DNA from: Bog-756 sp963738545
Lineage (GTDB): Bacteria > Actinomycetota > Acidimicrobiia > Acidimicrobiales > RAAP-2
DNA: 64,000 nucleotides
Direction of reading: 5' to 3'
Assembly (NCBI GenBank): GCA_963738545.1
Contig: CAVTXA010000009.1
Span: forward strand, 806,001 to 870,000
Both the position numbers and the translations under genes were made by a program. This document shows, one piece after another, positions 26,141 to 35,225 of the stretch (its first letter is position 1; each line of letters opens with the position of its first letter). The notes beneath the pieces were generated by a model. The model was not told where the DNA came from, did no database searches, and saw only the letters and a list, made by a program, of their open reading frames with translations.

Positions 26141-27631
26141 TCAGCGGCGTTTGCCCTTGCCACTCTTGCCCCTGCCCTTCCGGGGCCGGGGAGGGGGCCG
26201 GTTCGAAGACGGTCCTGTCGCTCCGGACGCGGTCTGACTGCCCCCGGAGCCCGAGGATCCGTTGGCTCCCGCGCCCGCCTTCGGACCGGCCGGGGTGGCC
26301 CCCCCGGCCGCCGCCGACGCCTTCGACGAGGCGGCCGACTTCCGTGCCGCGGACGCCGCCCCGGGTCGGATGACGCCGGTGGTCTGGGGTCGGCCCCGGC
26401 CCGAGGAGCGACCGCCCCCGGAGGCCCCGGCCATCGCCGCGGCCATGGCCGGGGTGAGCACGGCGTCCCGGTCCCCCCGGGTCTCCAGCCGTTGACGGAT
26501 GGTGATGTAGCGGGGTTCCCGCTCCTTCATCCAGGCCAGGAGGGGCGAGGCGATGAAGATCGAGGAGTAGGCCCCGCTGGTCAGTCCGATCACCAGGGCC
26601 AGACCGAAGTCCTGGAGCGAGGTGGCACCGAGGATGAACGACCCCACCACCAGGACGGAGAGCACGGGGATGATGGCCACGAGCGACGTGTTGATGGAAC
26701 GGGCCAGCGTCTGGTTCATGGACAGGTTGACCATCTCGGAGTAGGTGATCCGTCCCGACGCACCCAGGCCCTTGGCGTTGTCCCGTATTCGGTCGAAGAC
26801 CACCACGGTGTCGTAGAGGGAGTACCCGAGGACGGTGAGCACGGCCACCACCGTGTCCGGGGTCACCTGGAAGCCGGTGAGGGAGTAGATCCCGACGGTG
26901 ACCAAGATGTCGTGGATCACGGCCACCAGCGCGGCGACAGCCATCTTGAACTCGAAGCGGGCGGAGATATAGATGGTGACGGCGATGAAGAAGATGATCA
27001 GCGCCTCGATGGCCTTGTGGGTGACCTGGGACCCCCACGATGCCCCGACCTCGCTGTAGTTGACGTTGGCCGGTGTGGTGTGGGCCGCCTTGGCCAGTGC
27101 GTCGGTGACCTGATTCTCGATGGCATGGCGCTGGTCGAGCGGCTTGGCGTTGAGGTCGACGGTGACCTGGATCTGCTTGGTGTGGTTGAGCTGGTTGGTG
27201 AGCTGGACCACGGTGGGCTGGGACACCCCGGCCGACTCGACCGCCGAGGTGGCCTCGGCCACGGTGAGGTTCTGGGAGGAGACCAGCCAGGACTGACCGC
27301 CCTTGAAGTCGATGCCCAGATTGAGGCCGCGGGTGCCGAGGGAGATCACCCCGAGGAGGATGATGACCGCCGAGATGCCGAACCACCACTTCCGATTGCC
27401 GATGAAGTCGAACGACGTCTGGCCCCGGTAGAGCCGCAGAAACACATTCGGACGACGCTCCCCCGCCTCTTCCAGCGCCTCGTCCTCGGCCGCGTACTCG
27501 AGCTCCTCTTCGAAGGCCTCCTCGAGATCGTCGACCGGGTCCGGGATGGCGTCGGTGACGTCGATCTCGTCGTCGATGGCGTCGTCGTCGGGGGTCTCAG
27601 CCCCGTCGGCCCGGCCGCGCCGGGGGCTCAC
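26141..27631 (-). CDS. secF: Protein translocase subunit SecF
   Basis: A 496-residue inner-membrane protein that partners SecD to use the proton gradient for late stages of Sec export. The first ~65 residues are strongly acidic. The SecF core follows with FDFIGNRKWWFGISAVIILLG, GLNLGIDFKGGQSW, a periplasmic region, and helices with VIHDILVTVGIYSLTGFQVTPDTVVAVLTVLGYSLYDTVVVFDRIRDN. The last ~120 residues are Ala/Gly/Ser/Arg-rich and lysine-tipped (RKGRGKSGKGKRR), probably a disordered cytoplasmic tail. The GTG start overlaps the secD stop by four bases. Confidence 0.95.
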   Translation of the reverse strand: MSPRRGRADGAETPDDDAIDDEIDVTDAIPDPVDDLEEAFEEELEYAAEDEALEEAGERRPNVFLRLYRGQTSFDFIGNRKWWFGISAVIILLGVISLGTRGLNLGIDFKGGQSWLVSSQNLTVAEATSAVESAGVSQPTVVQLTNQLNHTKQIQVTVDLNAKPLDQRHAIENQVTDALAKAAHTTPANVNYSEVGASWGSQVTHKAIEALIIFFIAVTIYISARFEFKMAVAALVAVIHDILVTVGIYSLTGFQVTPDTVVAVLTVLGYSLYDTVVVFDRIRDNAKGLGASGRITYSEMVNLSMNQTLARSINTSLVAIIPVLSVLVVGSFILGATSLQDFGLALVIGLTSGAYSSIFIASPLLAWMKEREPRYITIRQRLETRGDRDAVLTPAMAAAMAGASGGGRSSGRGRPQTTGVIRPGAASAARKSAASSKASAAAGGATPAGPKAGAGANGSSGSGGSQTASGATGPSSNRPPPRPRKGRGKSGKGKRR

Positions 27632-29142
27632 GTCGGGGCTCCGCTGAGCACGCCCAGTCCTGTGGACATGCTCATGGCCCCGGCGTTGACGCCCCCCTGA
27701 CGGCGGCCGAGGAGGATGACGAAGGGCCGGGTGAAGAAGTAGGTGATCACGATGTCGAGCACCGTCGAGATCCCGAGGAACAGGGCGAAGCCCTGGACGT
27801 CGCCCACCGAGAAGATGTAGAGGACGATCGCCGCGAGCAGGGAGACGGCGTCGGCGGCGAGGACCGTGCGGAAGGCGCTGGCAAACCCCCGGTCGACGCT
27901 GGTCCGGATGGTCCTCCCCGAGCGCGCCTCATCTTTCAGTCGTTCGAAGTAGACGATGTAGGAGTCGACGGTGATCCCGATGGACACGATGACACCGATC
28001 ACCCCAGCAAGGTTGATGGTGACGTTGAAGGACTGGCCCATGATGGCGATGATCGACCAGAGCAGGGCCGCGGTCACGGCCAGGCCGGCCAGCACCACGA
28101 GTCCGAGCAACCGGTAGTAGAAGATGATGTAGAGCATGACCAGGGCGAGACCGGCCAGACCGGAGATGAGACCGGCCTGGAGCGACGACTTGCCCAGCGA
28201 GGGTGAGACGGTCTGGACGGTGAGGCGGTCGAGCTTCACCGGCAGGGCACCGTAGGTGAAGTCGGTGGCCAGGGTCTTGGCCTGGTCCTCGGTGAAGCTG
28301 CCCGAGATCTGGACCTGGCCGCCGAAATCGGTGGGTGTCGACGAGGTGGGCGAGGTGATGGGCGCCGAGATCACCGTGCCGTCGAGGTCGATGCCGATGA
28401 TGGCGTGGAACTGCTTGGTGGCCAGTGTCTGCCACTGCGTGCTCCCGAGGCTGGTCAGGTTGAGATTGACCGCCCACTGCCCACCGTTCAACTGGGCGGT
28501 GGCCGACTTGACCGCCGTGCCCGTCATCCCTGCCGGCCCGAGCACGTACCGGCCGCCTCCCGCCGCCGGGAGCAGCACGGAGTCGTTCTTGTTGTCGTTG
28601 AGCGGCGAGGTGGACTTGAACGTGGTGAACTGCGGATCCGCCTGGATGTTGGACAGGTTGCTGGTGTAGCCGTTGACGTTGCTGGAGTCGATCTGCACAC
28701 CGATGTTGGTGGCCGTCAGTGCCGTCGCCGCGGCGCACGTGGGCAGCGGTCCCGTGGACGGCGGCTTCCCCTTGGCCACGGAGAAGGGCGGGGCGTAGCA
28801 CGAGGCGGGTCGGAAGAAGAGCTGGGCGGTGTTGCCCAGGCTGGCCAGCACCTGTTGGGTGTTCTTCTCGCCCGGGATGGACACGGCGATCTGGTTCTTG
28901 CCCTGGCTTTCCACCGTCGCCCCGCTGGTGCCGGCGTTCACCCGCTCACCCAGGATGGTCACGATGGTGTCCAACTGGGCCTGATCCACCGGGCGGTGGG
29001 TCTGGTAGACGACCGAGAGGCCGCCGTCGAGGTCGAGGCCGAGCTTGGGGGACCATCCCGCGGCCAGCACGGCACCGAGGGCGATGGCGCTGATGGCCAC
29101 CACGGAGAGCAGGCTGACCCACAGCGAGCGCTTGTTCTTCAT
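27628..29142 (-). CDS. secD: Protein translocase subunit SecD
   Basis: A 504-residue inner-membrane translocase subunit. Helix 1 is SLLSVVAISAIALGAVLAAGW, followed by LGLDLDGGLSVVYQT (the SecD motif D1 region). A long periplasmic domain (about 50-300) follows, including GQVQISGSFTEDQAKTLATDFTYGALPVKL. The five C-terminal helices contain GVIGVIVSIGITVDSYIVYFERLKDEARSGRTIRTSVDRGFASAFRTVLAADAVSLLAA. It overlaps secF by four bases and begins six bases after the yajC stop, giving the standard yajC-secD-secF operon. Confidence 0.95.
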   Translation of the reverse strand: MKNKRSLWVSLLSVVAISAIALGAVLAAGWSPKLGLDLDGGLSVVYQTHRPVDQAQLDTIVTILGERVNAGTSGATVESQGKNQIAVSIPGEKNTQQVLASLGNTAQLFFRPASCYAPPFSVAKGKPPSTGPLPTCAAATALTATNIGVQIDSSNVNGYTSNLSNIQADPQFTTFKSTSPLNDNKNDSVLLPAAGGGRYVLGPAGMTGTAVKSATAQLNGGQWAVNLNLTSLGSTQWQTLATKQFHAIIGIDLDGTVISAPITSPTSSTPTDFGGQVQISGSFTEDQAKTLATDFTYGALPVKLDRLTVQTVSPSLGKSSLQAGLISGLAGLALVMLYIIFYYRLLGLVVLAGLAVTAALLWSIIAIMGQSFNVTINLAGVIGVIVSIGITVDSYIVYFERLKDEARSGRTIRTSVDRGFASAFRTVLAADAVSLLAAIVLYIFSVGDVQGFALFLGISTVLDIVITYFFTRPFVILLGRRQGGVNAGAMSMSTGLGVLSGAPT

Positions 29143-29148
29143 GATCGC

Positions 29149-29796
29149 TCAGATGATGGGCGGGGCATCGTCGCCACCCGGGTCGTCGACCTCGGTGGTC
29201 TTGGGCCGCAGGCCCCGCCGTCGGGCGCGCCGGTTGCCGGCTCCGGGAGCGGGCCCGTCATCCGCGCTGCCCTCTTCGTGATCGTCGGTCGCTTCGTCGT
29301 CGACCTCGTCGTGGTCGGCCTCGTGGTCGTCGTCCGCCTCTGACGCTGACTCGTCGTCGTGCTCGTCATGCTGGTCATGCTGGTCATGCTCAGCGTCAAT
29401 GTCGTCGTCGTGCTCGTCGTGCTCATCCTCGTCGTTGTGCTCGAGGTCGTCATCGAGGTCGTCATCGATGGGCACCACCGGCTCGATCTTGCGGAGCACG
29501 TACTGCTTCAAGACCACGAACGATGCTCCAACGCTGGTCTCGAGGGTCACCCGGTCCCCGTCGATGTCGATGATGTAGCCCACGATCCCGCCGGCGGTCA
29601 GGACCTCGTCGCCCACCTCCCAGGCCGCCCCCTGCTCCCGGGCCGCCTGGGCCTTGCGCTTCCGGGGCCGGTAGTAGAGGAAGTAGAACCCGGCGGCGAT
29701 GACCGCGTAGATGATGATGATCGGGCTGATCCCACTGCTCTTCTTCGCCGTGGTGGCCGCGACCGTCCAGGCCACGGCCGTGAGCGCGCCAGTCAT
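29149..29796 (-). CDS. yajC: Preprotein translocase accessory subunit YajC with long Asp/His-rich tail
   Basis: A 215-residue protein. The YajC part is residues 1-105: one membrane helix (about 23-41, ISPIIIIYAVIAAGFYFLYY), the basic RPRKRK, and the conserved WEVGDEVLTAGGIVGYIIDIDGDRVTLET. YajC proteins are usually around 90-115 residues. Here residues 111-180 add a tail with 42 Asp/Glu and 10 His in 70 positions, then a basic RRARRRG cluster. The tail DNA contains short tandem repeats. The helix with its basic following residues would leave the tail in the cytoplasm, beside SecD/SecF. Binding of metal ions is a possibility, not shown. Confidence 0.9.
   Translation of the reverse strand: MTGALTAVAWTVAATTAKKSSGISPIIIIYAVIAAGFYFLYYRPRKRKAQAAREQGAAWEVGDEVLTAGGIVGYIIDIDGDRVTLETSVGASFVVLKQYVLRKIEPVVPIDDDLDDDLEHNDEDEHDEHDDDIDAEHDQHDQHDEHDDESASEADDDHEADHDEVDDEATDDHEEGSADDGPAPGAGNRRARRRGLRPKTTEVDDPGGDDAPPII
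29341..29470. repeat. Low-complexity GTC/CAT-type short repeats inside yajC
   Basis: The DNA for the YajC tail is an imperfect microsatellite: on the plus strand CTGGTCATG occurs in tandem near 29370-29390, flanked by many TCGTC and GTGCTCGTC units. On the coding strand these give HDQ, HDE and DDD repeats. Slippage could change tail length between strains without breaking the frame when units are multiples of three. Confidence 0.7.
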
Positions 29797-29870
29797 CGGT
29801 GAAGGAGTGTGGGGTCGGGGGTCATCACAGCGGTCCGACTGTAGCCCAGCCCCACCGCCAACTGATGCCG

Positions 29871-31052
29871 CTACCCCTTGGTCGTCCAGGCTTCGGCCGT
29901 CGAGGCCCGCAGGGCGGCGAACCGTCCCTCGACGATGGCGGCCCTGGCCTCGGCCATGAGGCGGAGCACGAAGGCCAGGTTGTGGATGCTCACCAGGCGC
30001 CAAGCGGTGGGCTCGCCGACCCCCAGGAGGTGCCGGAGATACCCCCGTGACCAACGGGAGCAGGTGAGGCATCCGCACCCGGCCTCCAAGGGGCTGTCGT
30101 CCTCGGCGTGGAGGGCATTGCGCAGGTTCAGTTTCCCCGAGCGGGTGAGGACGGTGCCGTGTCGGGCCATCCGGGTGGGGGCCACACAGTCGAACTGGTC
30201 GACCCCGAGAGCCACGGCCTCGAGCAGGCCGACCGGGTCTCCCACGCCCATCAGGTACCGGGGCCGGTCGACCGGGAGGTGGGGCACCGTCGCCGCCAGC
30301 GCCTCGAGCATGGCCGGTCGGGGCTCGCCCACCGAGAGCCCACCGATCCCGTAGCCGTCGAATCCGACGGCCACGGTGCGCTCGGCACTCTCGGCCCGCA
30401 GCCGTGGGTCGGTGCCCCCCTGCACGATGCCGAAGAGGGCCTGGGCCTCCGGTCGCGCCTCCAGGCGATCGTGGTGGCGCCGGGCCCGGGCCGCCCAGGC
30501 CGCCGTCCGGTCCACGGCCACCCGGAGCACCTCGGGCGTGGCCGGGAGGGTGGCACAGACATCGAGCACCATCTGGATGTCCGCCCCGATCAGCCCCTGG
30601 GCCTCGACGACCGACTCCGGCGTGAGGCGGACCCGGTCCCCGTCGTACACCGAGGCGAACGTCACCCCGTCGTCGTCGACGCTCGGCCCGAGGGAGTGGA
30701 CCTGGTAGCCACCCGAGTCGGTCAGGGTGTGGCCATCCCACCCGGTGAAGCGGTGCAGGCCACCGAGACGGGCGACGGTCCCCACCCCCGGCCGGAGCAT
30801 CAGGTGGTAGGTGTTGCCCAGGACCACCTCGGCACCCAGCACGTCGAGGTCCACACTGTCCAGGGCCTTGACCGCGCCCCGGGTGCCGACGGGCATGAAC
30901 GCCGGCGTGGCGTAGCTGCCCCTCGCCGTCCACACGGTGCCGGCCCGGGCCGCCCCCTCGGTGGCCACCACCTCCATGCGGGCCCGACCGGCGCCCCGCT
31001 CACCCGCCGTGCCGCCCGCCGTCCGTCCCCTCCTGCCATCGGCGAGCGTCAC
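29871..31052 (-). CDS. tgt: Queuine tRNA-ribosyltransferase
   Basis: A 393-residue enzyme that exchanges guanine 34 in GUN-anticodon tRNAs for a queuosine precursor. The catalytic Asp lies in LTDSGGYQVHSLG, and the second motif is LFGIVQGGTD...RAESAERTVAVGFDGYGIGGLSVGEP. The zinc site is CGCLTCSRWSRGYLRHLL...SIHN near the C terminus. The GTG at 31052 overlaps the queA stop (GTGA), giving VTLADGRRGRT before the core at about residue 25. It pairs with queA in the queuosine pathway. Neither gene is in the corresponding M. tuberculosis block as I recall it. Confidence 0.95.
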   Translation of the reverse strand: MTLADGRRGRTAGGTAGERGAGRARMEVVATEGAARAGTVWTARGSYATPAFMPVGTRGAVKALDSVDLDVLGAEVVLGNTYHLMLRPGVGTVARLGGLHRFTGWDGHTLTDSGGYQVHSLGPSVDDDGVTFASVYDGDRVRLTPESVVEAQGLIGADIQMVLDVCATLPATPEVLRVAVDRTAAWAARARRHHDRLEARPEAQALFGIVQGGTDPRLRAESAERTVAVGFDGYGIGGLSVGEPRPAMLEALAATVPHLPVDRPRYLMGVGDPVGLLEAVALGVDQFDCVAPTRMARHGTVLTRSGKLNLRNALHAEDDSPLEAGCGCLTCSRWSRGYLRHLLGVGEPTAWRLVSIHNLAFVLRLMAEARAAIVEGRFAALRASTAEAWTTKG

Positions 31053-32191
31053 CGGGCCCCCTGCCCGGGATCGACGCCGGCCCGGGCCACCACCATGGCG
31101 TCGCCGAAGGAGAGGAACCGGTAGCCCTGGTCGAGCGCGGTGGCGTAGAGCTGGCGCCACACCGGTCCGCAGAACGCCTCCACCAAGAGGAGGAGGCTCG
31201 ACCGGGGCATGTGGAAGTTGGTCACCAGGACATCCACCACCCGGAACGGAAAGTCCCCGTGGATGTACAGGTCGGTGCGACCCTCGAGTCGCCCGGTGGC
31301 CGCCGCCGACTCCAGTGCCCGGACGGTCGTGGTCCCCACTGCCACCACCCGACGGGCGGCGGCACAGGCCGCCATGGTCTCCTCGGACACGGCGTACCGC
31401 TCGGAGTGGATGACGTGCTCCTCGGCGGTCGCGGCGGTGACCGGCCGGAAGGTGTCGAGGCCGATGGCCAGGTCCACCCGGGCCAGGGTCGCACCGGCGG
31501 CGAGACAGCCGGCGAGCAGTTCGGGGGTGAAGTGGAGTCCGGCGGTCGGGGCCGCCGTGGAGCGGTCACCGAGGGGGCGGGCTCCGGAGTACACCGTCTG
31601 GTAGCGCTCGGGGTCGTCGAGGGGCTGATGGATGTAGGGCGGGAGCGGCATGGCCCCGGTACGCTCCACCACCGACGGGTCGAGGACCCGGACCGAGCGC
31701 CGGCCGTCGTCCTCGCCGCCCAGGGCCGGACCCACCTCGACCACGGGTGGGGCGTCGGGTCCGGCGTCGGGCTCGTAGAGGGGAGTGGACGCCGGGAGCC
31801 GCCTCCCGGGACGGACGAGCGCCTCCCAGACCTCCTCCCCGGCACCGCCCGACCTCTCGTCGGCCGCCGGCTCGAGGAGTAGGACCTCGGCTGTCCCTCC
31901 CGAGCGCTTGCGCAGGGCCAGACGGGCCGGGAGCACCCGGGTGTCGTTGACCACGACGACATCCCCCGGGCGCAGGAGGCGGGGCAGATCGGCCACGGTG
32001 GCGTGCTCGGGCCCCGCGTGCTCCCCGAGCCCGGGCCCGACGAGCAGACGGGCTGCACTCCGGGATTCGAGGGGGCGCTGGGCGATGGCCGAGTCGGGCA
32101 GGGCGTAGTCGTAGGCGTCCATGGGCGTCCCCCGGGGGGCGGCGCGGGCGGGGCGCCCTCGTTCCTCGGTGCGCTCCGACATGGCCACCAT
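31049..32191 (-). CDS. queA: S-adenosylmethionine:tRNA ribosyltransferase-isomerase
   Basis: A 380-residue enzyme (from the first ATG) that adds the epoxycyclopentane-forming ribosyl group of SAM to preQ1 in tRNA. Motifs are YDYALPDSAIAQRPLESRSAARLL near the N terminus, DVVVVNDTRVLPARL, APTAGLHFTPELL and VTNFHMPRSSLLLLVEAFCG. Family members usually start close to the YDYxLP motif, so the ATG at 32122 (MDAYDYALP) may be the true start and the preceding 23 residues untranslated. It is coupled to tgt by a four-base overlap and follows ruvB after about 54 bases. Confidence 0.95.
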   Translation of the reverse strand: MVAMSERTEERGRPARAAPRGTPMDAYDYALPDSAIAQRPLESRSAARLLVGPGLGEHAGPEHATVADLPRLLRPGDVVVVNDTRVLPARLALRKRSGGTAEVLLLEPAADERSGGAGEEVWEALVRPGRRLPASTPLYEPDAGPDAPPVVEVGPALGGEDDGRRSVRVLDPSVVERTGAMPLPPYIHQPLDDPERYQTVYSGARPLGDRSTAAPTAGLHFTPELLAGCLAAGATLARVDLAIGLDTFRPVTAATAEEHVIHSERYAVSEETMAACAAARRVVAVGTTTVRALESAAATGRLEGRTDLYIHGDFPFRVVDVLVTNFHMPRSSLLLLVEAFCGPVWRQLYATALDQGYRFLSFGDAMVVARAGVDPGQGAR

Positions 32192-32245
32192 GGTGGCAGA
32201 TGGACCCGGGGCCCCGGCCCCGGCCCCGGTCCGGTCGGATCGGGC

Positions 32246-33316
32246 CTACAGCAGCGTGGGCTCGACGGGGGTGAGACCGAGATGGGCCCAGGCCCGGGGT
32301 GCGGCCACCCGTCCCCGCGTCGTGCGCTGGAGCAGGCCCTGTTGGAGGAGGTAGGGCTCGTAGGCGTCCTCGATGGTGTCGGGCTCTTCGCCGATGCACT
32401 GGGCCAACGTGGTAAGGCCGACCGGGCGACCGGCGAACCGGATGCAGAGCACGTCGAGGATGGCCCGGTCCACCTTGTCCAGTCCCAGGCGGTCCACGCC
32501 GAAGAGCTCGAGGCCGGCCACGGCGGCATCGGAGGTGATGGTGCCATCGGCGCGCACCTCGACGAAATCCCGCACCCGCCGGAGAAGGCGGTTGGCGATG
32601 CGGGGCGTGCCGCGGGATCGCTCGGCGATGCGCAGGGCCCCCTCAGGGTCCATCGGGACCCCGAGGATCCCCGCTGACCGGTCCACGATGGTCCGGAGCT
32701 CGTCCATGTCGTAGTGGTCCAGACGGCCGACGAAACCGAAGCGGTCCCGGAGCGGCCCGGCCACCAGTCCGGTGCGGGTGGTGGCCCCCACCAGCGTGAA
32801 CCGGGGCAGGTCGAGGCGGATGCTCCGGGCTGTCGGACCCTTGCCGATCAGGATGTCGAGCTTGAAGTCCTCCATGGCCGGATAGAGGATCTCCTCGACG
32901 GACCGGTGGAGCCGGTGGATCTCGTCGATAAAGAGGACGTCGCCCTCCTGCAGATCGGTCAGGAGTGCGGCCAGGTCGCCGGCACGGACCAGCACCGGAC
33001 CCGAGGTGATGCGCAGTCCCACCCCCATCTCGGCGGCCACGATGCCGGCCAGCGACGTCTTGCCCAGGCCGGGGGGCCCGGCGAAGAGCAGATGGTCCGC
33101 CGGTTGGTCGCGCTTGAGCGCCGCCTCGATGACGATCCGGAGATGCTCGGTGAGCTGGCGCTGCCCGACGAACTCGTCAAGGGTGCGGGGCCGCAGTCCG
33201 GCGTCTTCGGCCTCCTCGGCCGGCGCCACCTTGGGGTCGACGGGACGGGCAGCACCGTCGTCCGGATCGGCCTCCCCCGCCGTGGCCAGCACCTCGCGCC
33301 GGGCCTCGGGGGTCAT
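32246..33316 (-). CDS. ruvB: Holliday junction branch-migration helicase RuvB
   Basis: A 356-residue AAA+ motor that drives branch migration with RuvA. The N-terminal ~30 residues are variable. The motor has LRPRTLDEFVGQRQL, Walker A FAGPPGLGKTSLAGIVA, Walker B LFIDEIHRL, LVGATTRTGLVAGPLRDRFGFVGRLDHYD and the arginine-finger region. The C-terminal winged helix includes DAYEPYLLQQGLLQRTTRGRVA. Its start overlaps the ruvA stop by four bases. A complete ruvC-ruvA-ruvB operon is present. Confidence 0.97.
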   Translation of the reverse strand: MTPEARREVLATAGEADPDDGAARPVDPKVAPAEEAEDAGLRPRTLDEFVGQRQLTEHLRIVIEAALKRDQPADHLLFAGPPGLGKTSLAGIVAAEMGVGLRITSGPVLVRAGDLAALLTDLQEGDVLFIDEIHRLHRSVEEILYPAMEDFKLDILIGKGPTARSIRLDLPRFTLVGATTRTGLVAGPLRDRFGFVGRLDHYDMDELRTIVDRSAGILGVPMDPEGALRIAERSRGTPRIANRLLRRVRDFVEVRADGTITSDAAVAGLELFGVDRLGLDKVDRAILDVLCIRFAGRPVGLTTLAQCIGEEPDTIEDAYEPYLLQQGLLQRTTRGRVAAPRAWAHLGLTPVEPTLL

Positions 33317-33906
33317 CGGTTGCGGGCCAGTTCGCGGAGGGCGGAGCGGACCAGGTCCTCGACCGAGCCGTCCTCCCCCACCACCTCGAGGGCGCCCCGG
33401 ATCTCATCGGGTCCGTAGCCGAGTTCGGTGAGGGCCGCCCGGGCCTCGCCTCGCGGGGTGCCGGTGCCGGTGATCGAAGGCGCCGGTTCGCCGAGGGAGG
33501 GGAGGTCGAGGCGGGCCTTCAGCTCGAGCAGCAGCCGGGCGGCGGTCTTCTTTCCGACACCGGGCACGGTGCAGAGGGTGTCGACATCGTCCTCGAGCAC
33601 GGCGGTGGACAGCGCCGCGGGCGACAGCGACGAGAGGATGGCCAAGGCCAGGGAGGGCCCCACGCCGTGGGCCCCGAGGAGCGCCTCGAAGCACCGACGC
33701 TCGTCGGCGTGGGCGAACCCGAACAGCACGATGGCGTCCTCGCGCACGTGGGTGTGGACATGGAGGAAGACCTCGCTGCCGATGGGGCCCACGCCGGCCA
33801 GCAGCGACGTGGTGACCGAGGCGCGGTAGCCGACCCCACCCACCTCGATGATCACCTCACCGGGGGCGGGCCGGTCCAGCAACGTGCCCCGCAGCGAGCC
33901 GATCAT
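33313..33906 (-). CDS. ruvA: Holliday junction DNA-binding protein RuvA
   Basis: A 197-residue protein that tetramerises on four-way junctions and loads RuvB. Domain I begins MIGSLRGTLLDRPAPGEVIIEVGGVGYRA. Two helix-hairpin-helix segments follow, with ILSSLSPAALSTAVLEDDVDTLCTVPGVGKKTAARLLLELK. The C-terminal domain III (ALTELGYGPDEIRGALEVV) contacts RuvB. It overlaps ruvC upstream and ruvB downstream by four bases each. Confidence 0.96.
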   Translation of the reverse strand: MIGSLRGTLLDRPAPGEVIIEVGGVGYRASVTTSLLAGVGPIGSEVFLHVHTHVREDAIVLFGFAHADERRCFEALLGAHGVGPSLALAILSSLSPAALSTAVLEDDVDTLCTVPGVGKKTAARLLLELKARLDLPSLGEPAPSITGTGTPRGEARAALTELGYGPDEIRGALEVVGEDGSVEDLVRSALRELARNR

Positions 33907-34418
33907 GGCTGCTCCCCGGTGATCGAGGCCGCGGCCACCGCCCGCCGGAGGGGCTGGGTGGTCAGGTGACAGGCCGCCAGGGCCAGGGCGTCGGCCACAT
34001 CGGGGGGCCGGGGCGGTTCCTGGAGGCCGAGGAGCGAGGCCACCATCCTCTGCACCTGCTCTTTGGTGGCCGACCCGTAGCCCACCACAGCCTGTTTCAC
34101 TTCGTTCGACGTGTACTGGGCCACCTCGCAGCCGGCTTCGGCCGCCACCACCATGGCCACCCCGGCGGCCTGGCCGGTGGCCATGGCCGTTCTGGCGTTG
34201 ACCTGGAAGAAGACCCGCTCAACCACGACGGCGTCAGGCCCGAACTCGAACACCAGCGATCGCAGCTCGTCGGACAGCGTCCGGAGGCGCTCGGGCAGGG
34301 GCACGGTGGGCCCGGTCGAGATCACCCCTCCGGCCACCGCCACCAGGCCCCCCCCACGCCGGGTGACCACGCCGTACCCGCAGCGGGACAGGCCGGGATC
34401 GATACCCAGGACGAACAT
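33903..34418 (-). CDS. ruvC: Holliday junction resolvase RuvC
   Basis: A 171-residue endonuclease that cuts symmetric strands of Holliday junctions. The RNase H-like fold shows LGIDPGLSRCGYGVV (first catalytic Asp), VVVERVFFQVNARTAMATGQAAGV (catalytic Glu) and PPDVADALALAACH (paired Asp residues). Its length is typical. The ATG at 34418 is the only sensible start. It heads the ruvCAB operon, with yebC 54 bases upstream on the same strand. Confidence 0.97.
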   Translation of the reverse strand: MFVLGIDPGLSRCGYGVVTRRGGGLVAVAGGVISTGPTVPLPERLRTLSDELRSLVFEFGPDAVVVERVFFQVNARTAMATGQAAGVAMVVAAEAGCEVAQYTSNEVKQAVVGYGSATKEQVQRMVASLLGLQEPPRPPDVADALALAACHLTTQPLRRAVAAASITGEQP

Positions 34419-34472
34419 GCGTTCGACGTTATCGTGTCCAGGTAGCCGGGGGGCGGATACCCGGCGAGGGAC

Positions 34473-35222
34473 TCACCCCTCGTAGGCGGCCATGACCGCG
34501 TCGGGGATGTCGAAGTTGGCGTAGACGTTCTGCACGTCGTCGTGGTCGTCGAGGGCCTCGAGCAGGCGCAGGACTCGCTTGGCCTCGGACTCCGAGGAGA
34601 CCTCGATGGTGGTCGTGGGCACCATCGAGAGCTCCGATGCGCCGGGCTGCAGCCCGGCCTCCTCCAGGGCCGTGTGGACGGCCATCAGCTCGGCCGGCGC
34701 ACTGGTCACCAACCACCGCTCCCCCTCGTCGGCCAGGTCCTCGGCTCCGGCCTCCATGACCACCTCGAGGACTCGGTCCTCGTCGAAGGTACGGGGCACG
34801 GCGATCACGCCCTTGCGCTCGAACTGCCAGCTCACCGCCCCGGGCTCGGCCATGCTCCCACCGCTCTTGGAGAAGAGGTTGCGGATCTCCGCCCCGGTGC
34901 GGTTGCGGTTGTCGCTCAGGCACTCGACGATGACCGCCACTCCGGCCGGGGCGTACCCCTCGTAGGCAATCGACTCGTACCGGACCCCCTCGAGCTCGCC
35001 GGACCCGCGCTTGATGGCCCGCTCGATGGTGTCGATGGGAACCGAGGCGTCACGGGCCTTGGTGTACATGGTGCGCAGGCTGGCGTTGGCCGTCATGTCG
35101 CTCCCGCCCTCCCGGGCTGCCACTTCGACCTGACGGATGATCTTGGCGAACACCTTGGCCCGGGCGGCGTCCTTGGCCCCCTTCTGGTGCTTGGTGGTCG
35201 CCCATTTGGAGTGTCCCGACAT
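34473..35222 (-). CDS. yebC: YebC/PmpR family transcription- or translation-associated regulator
   Basis: A 249-residue member of the YebC family with the full signature start MSGHSKWATTKHQKGAKDAARAKVFAKIIRQVEVAAREGG. GRYESIAYEGYAP-type VRYESIAYEGYAPAGVAVIVECLSDNRNRTGAEIRNLFSKSGGSMAEPGAVSWQFERKG follows. Members are reported as DNA-binding regulators; more recent work also links YebC-type proteins to ribosome stalling relief. It lies next to ruvC as in many bacteria and three bases downstream of pdxT. Confidence 0.95.
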   Translation of the reverse strand: MSGHSKWATTKHQKGAKDAARAKVFAKIIRQVEVAAREGGSDMTANASLRTMYTKARDASVPIDTIERAIKRGSGELEGVRYESIAYEGYAPAGVAVIVECLSDNRNRTGAEIRNLFSKSGGSMAEPGAVSWQFERKGVIAVPRTFDEDRVLEVVMEAGAEDLADEGERWLVTSAPAELMAVHTALEEAGLQPGASELSMVPTTTIEVSSESEAKRVLRLLEALDDHDDVQNVYANFDIPDAVMAAYEG

Positions 35223-35225
35223 CGA

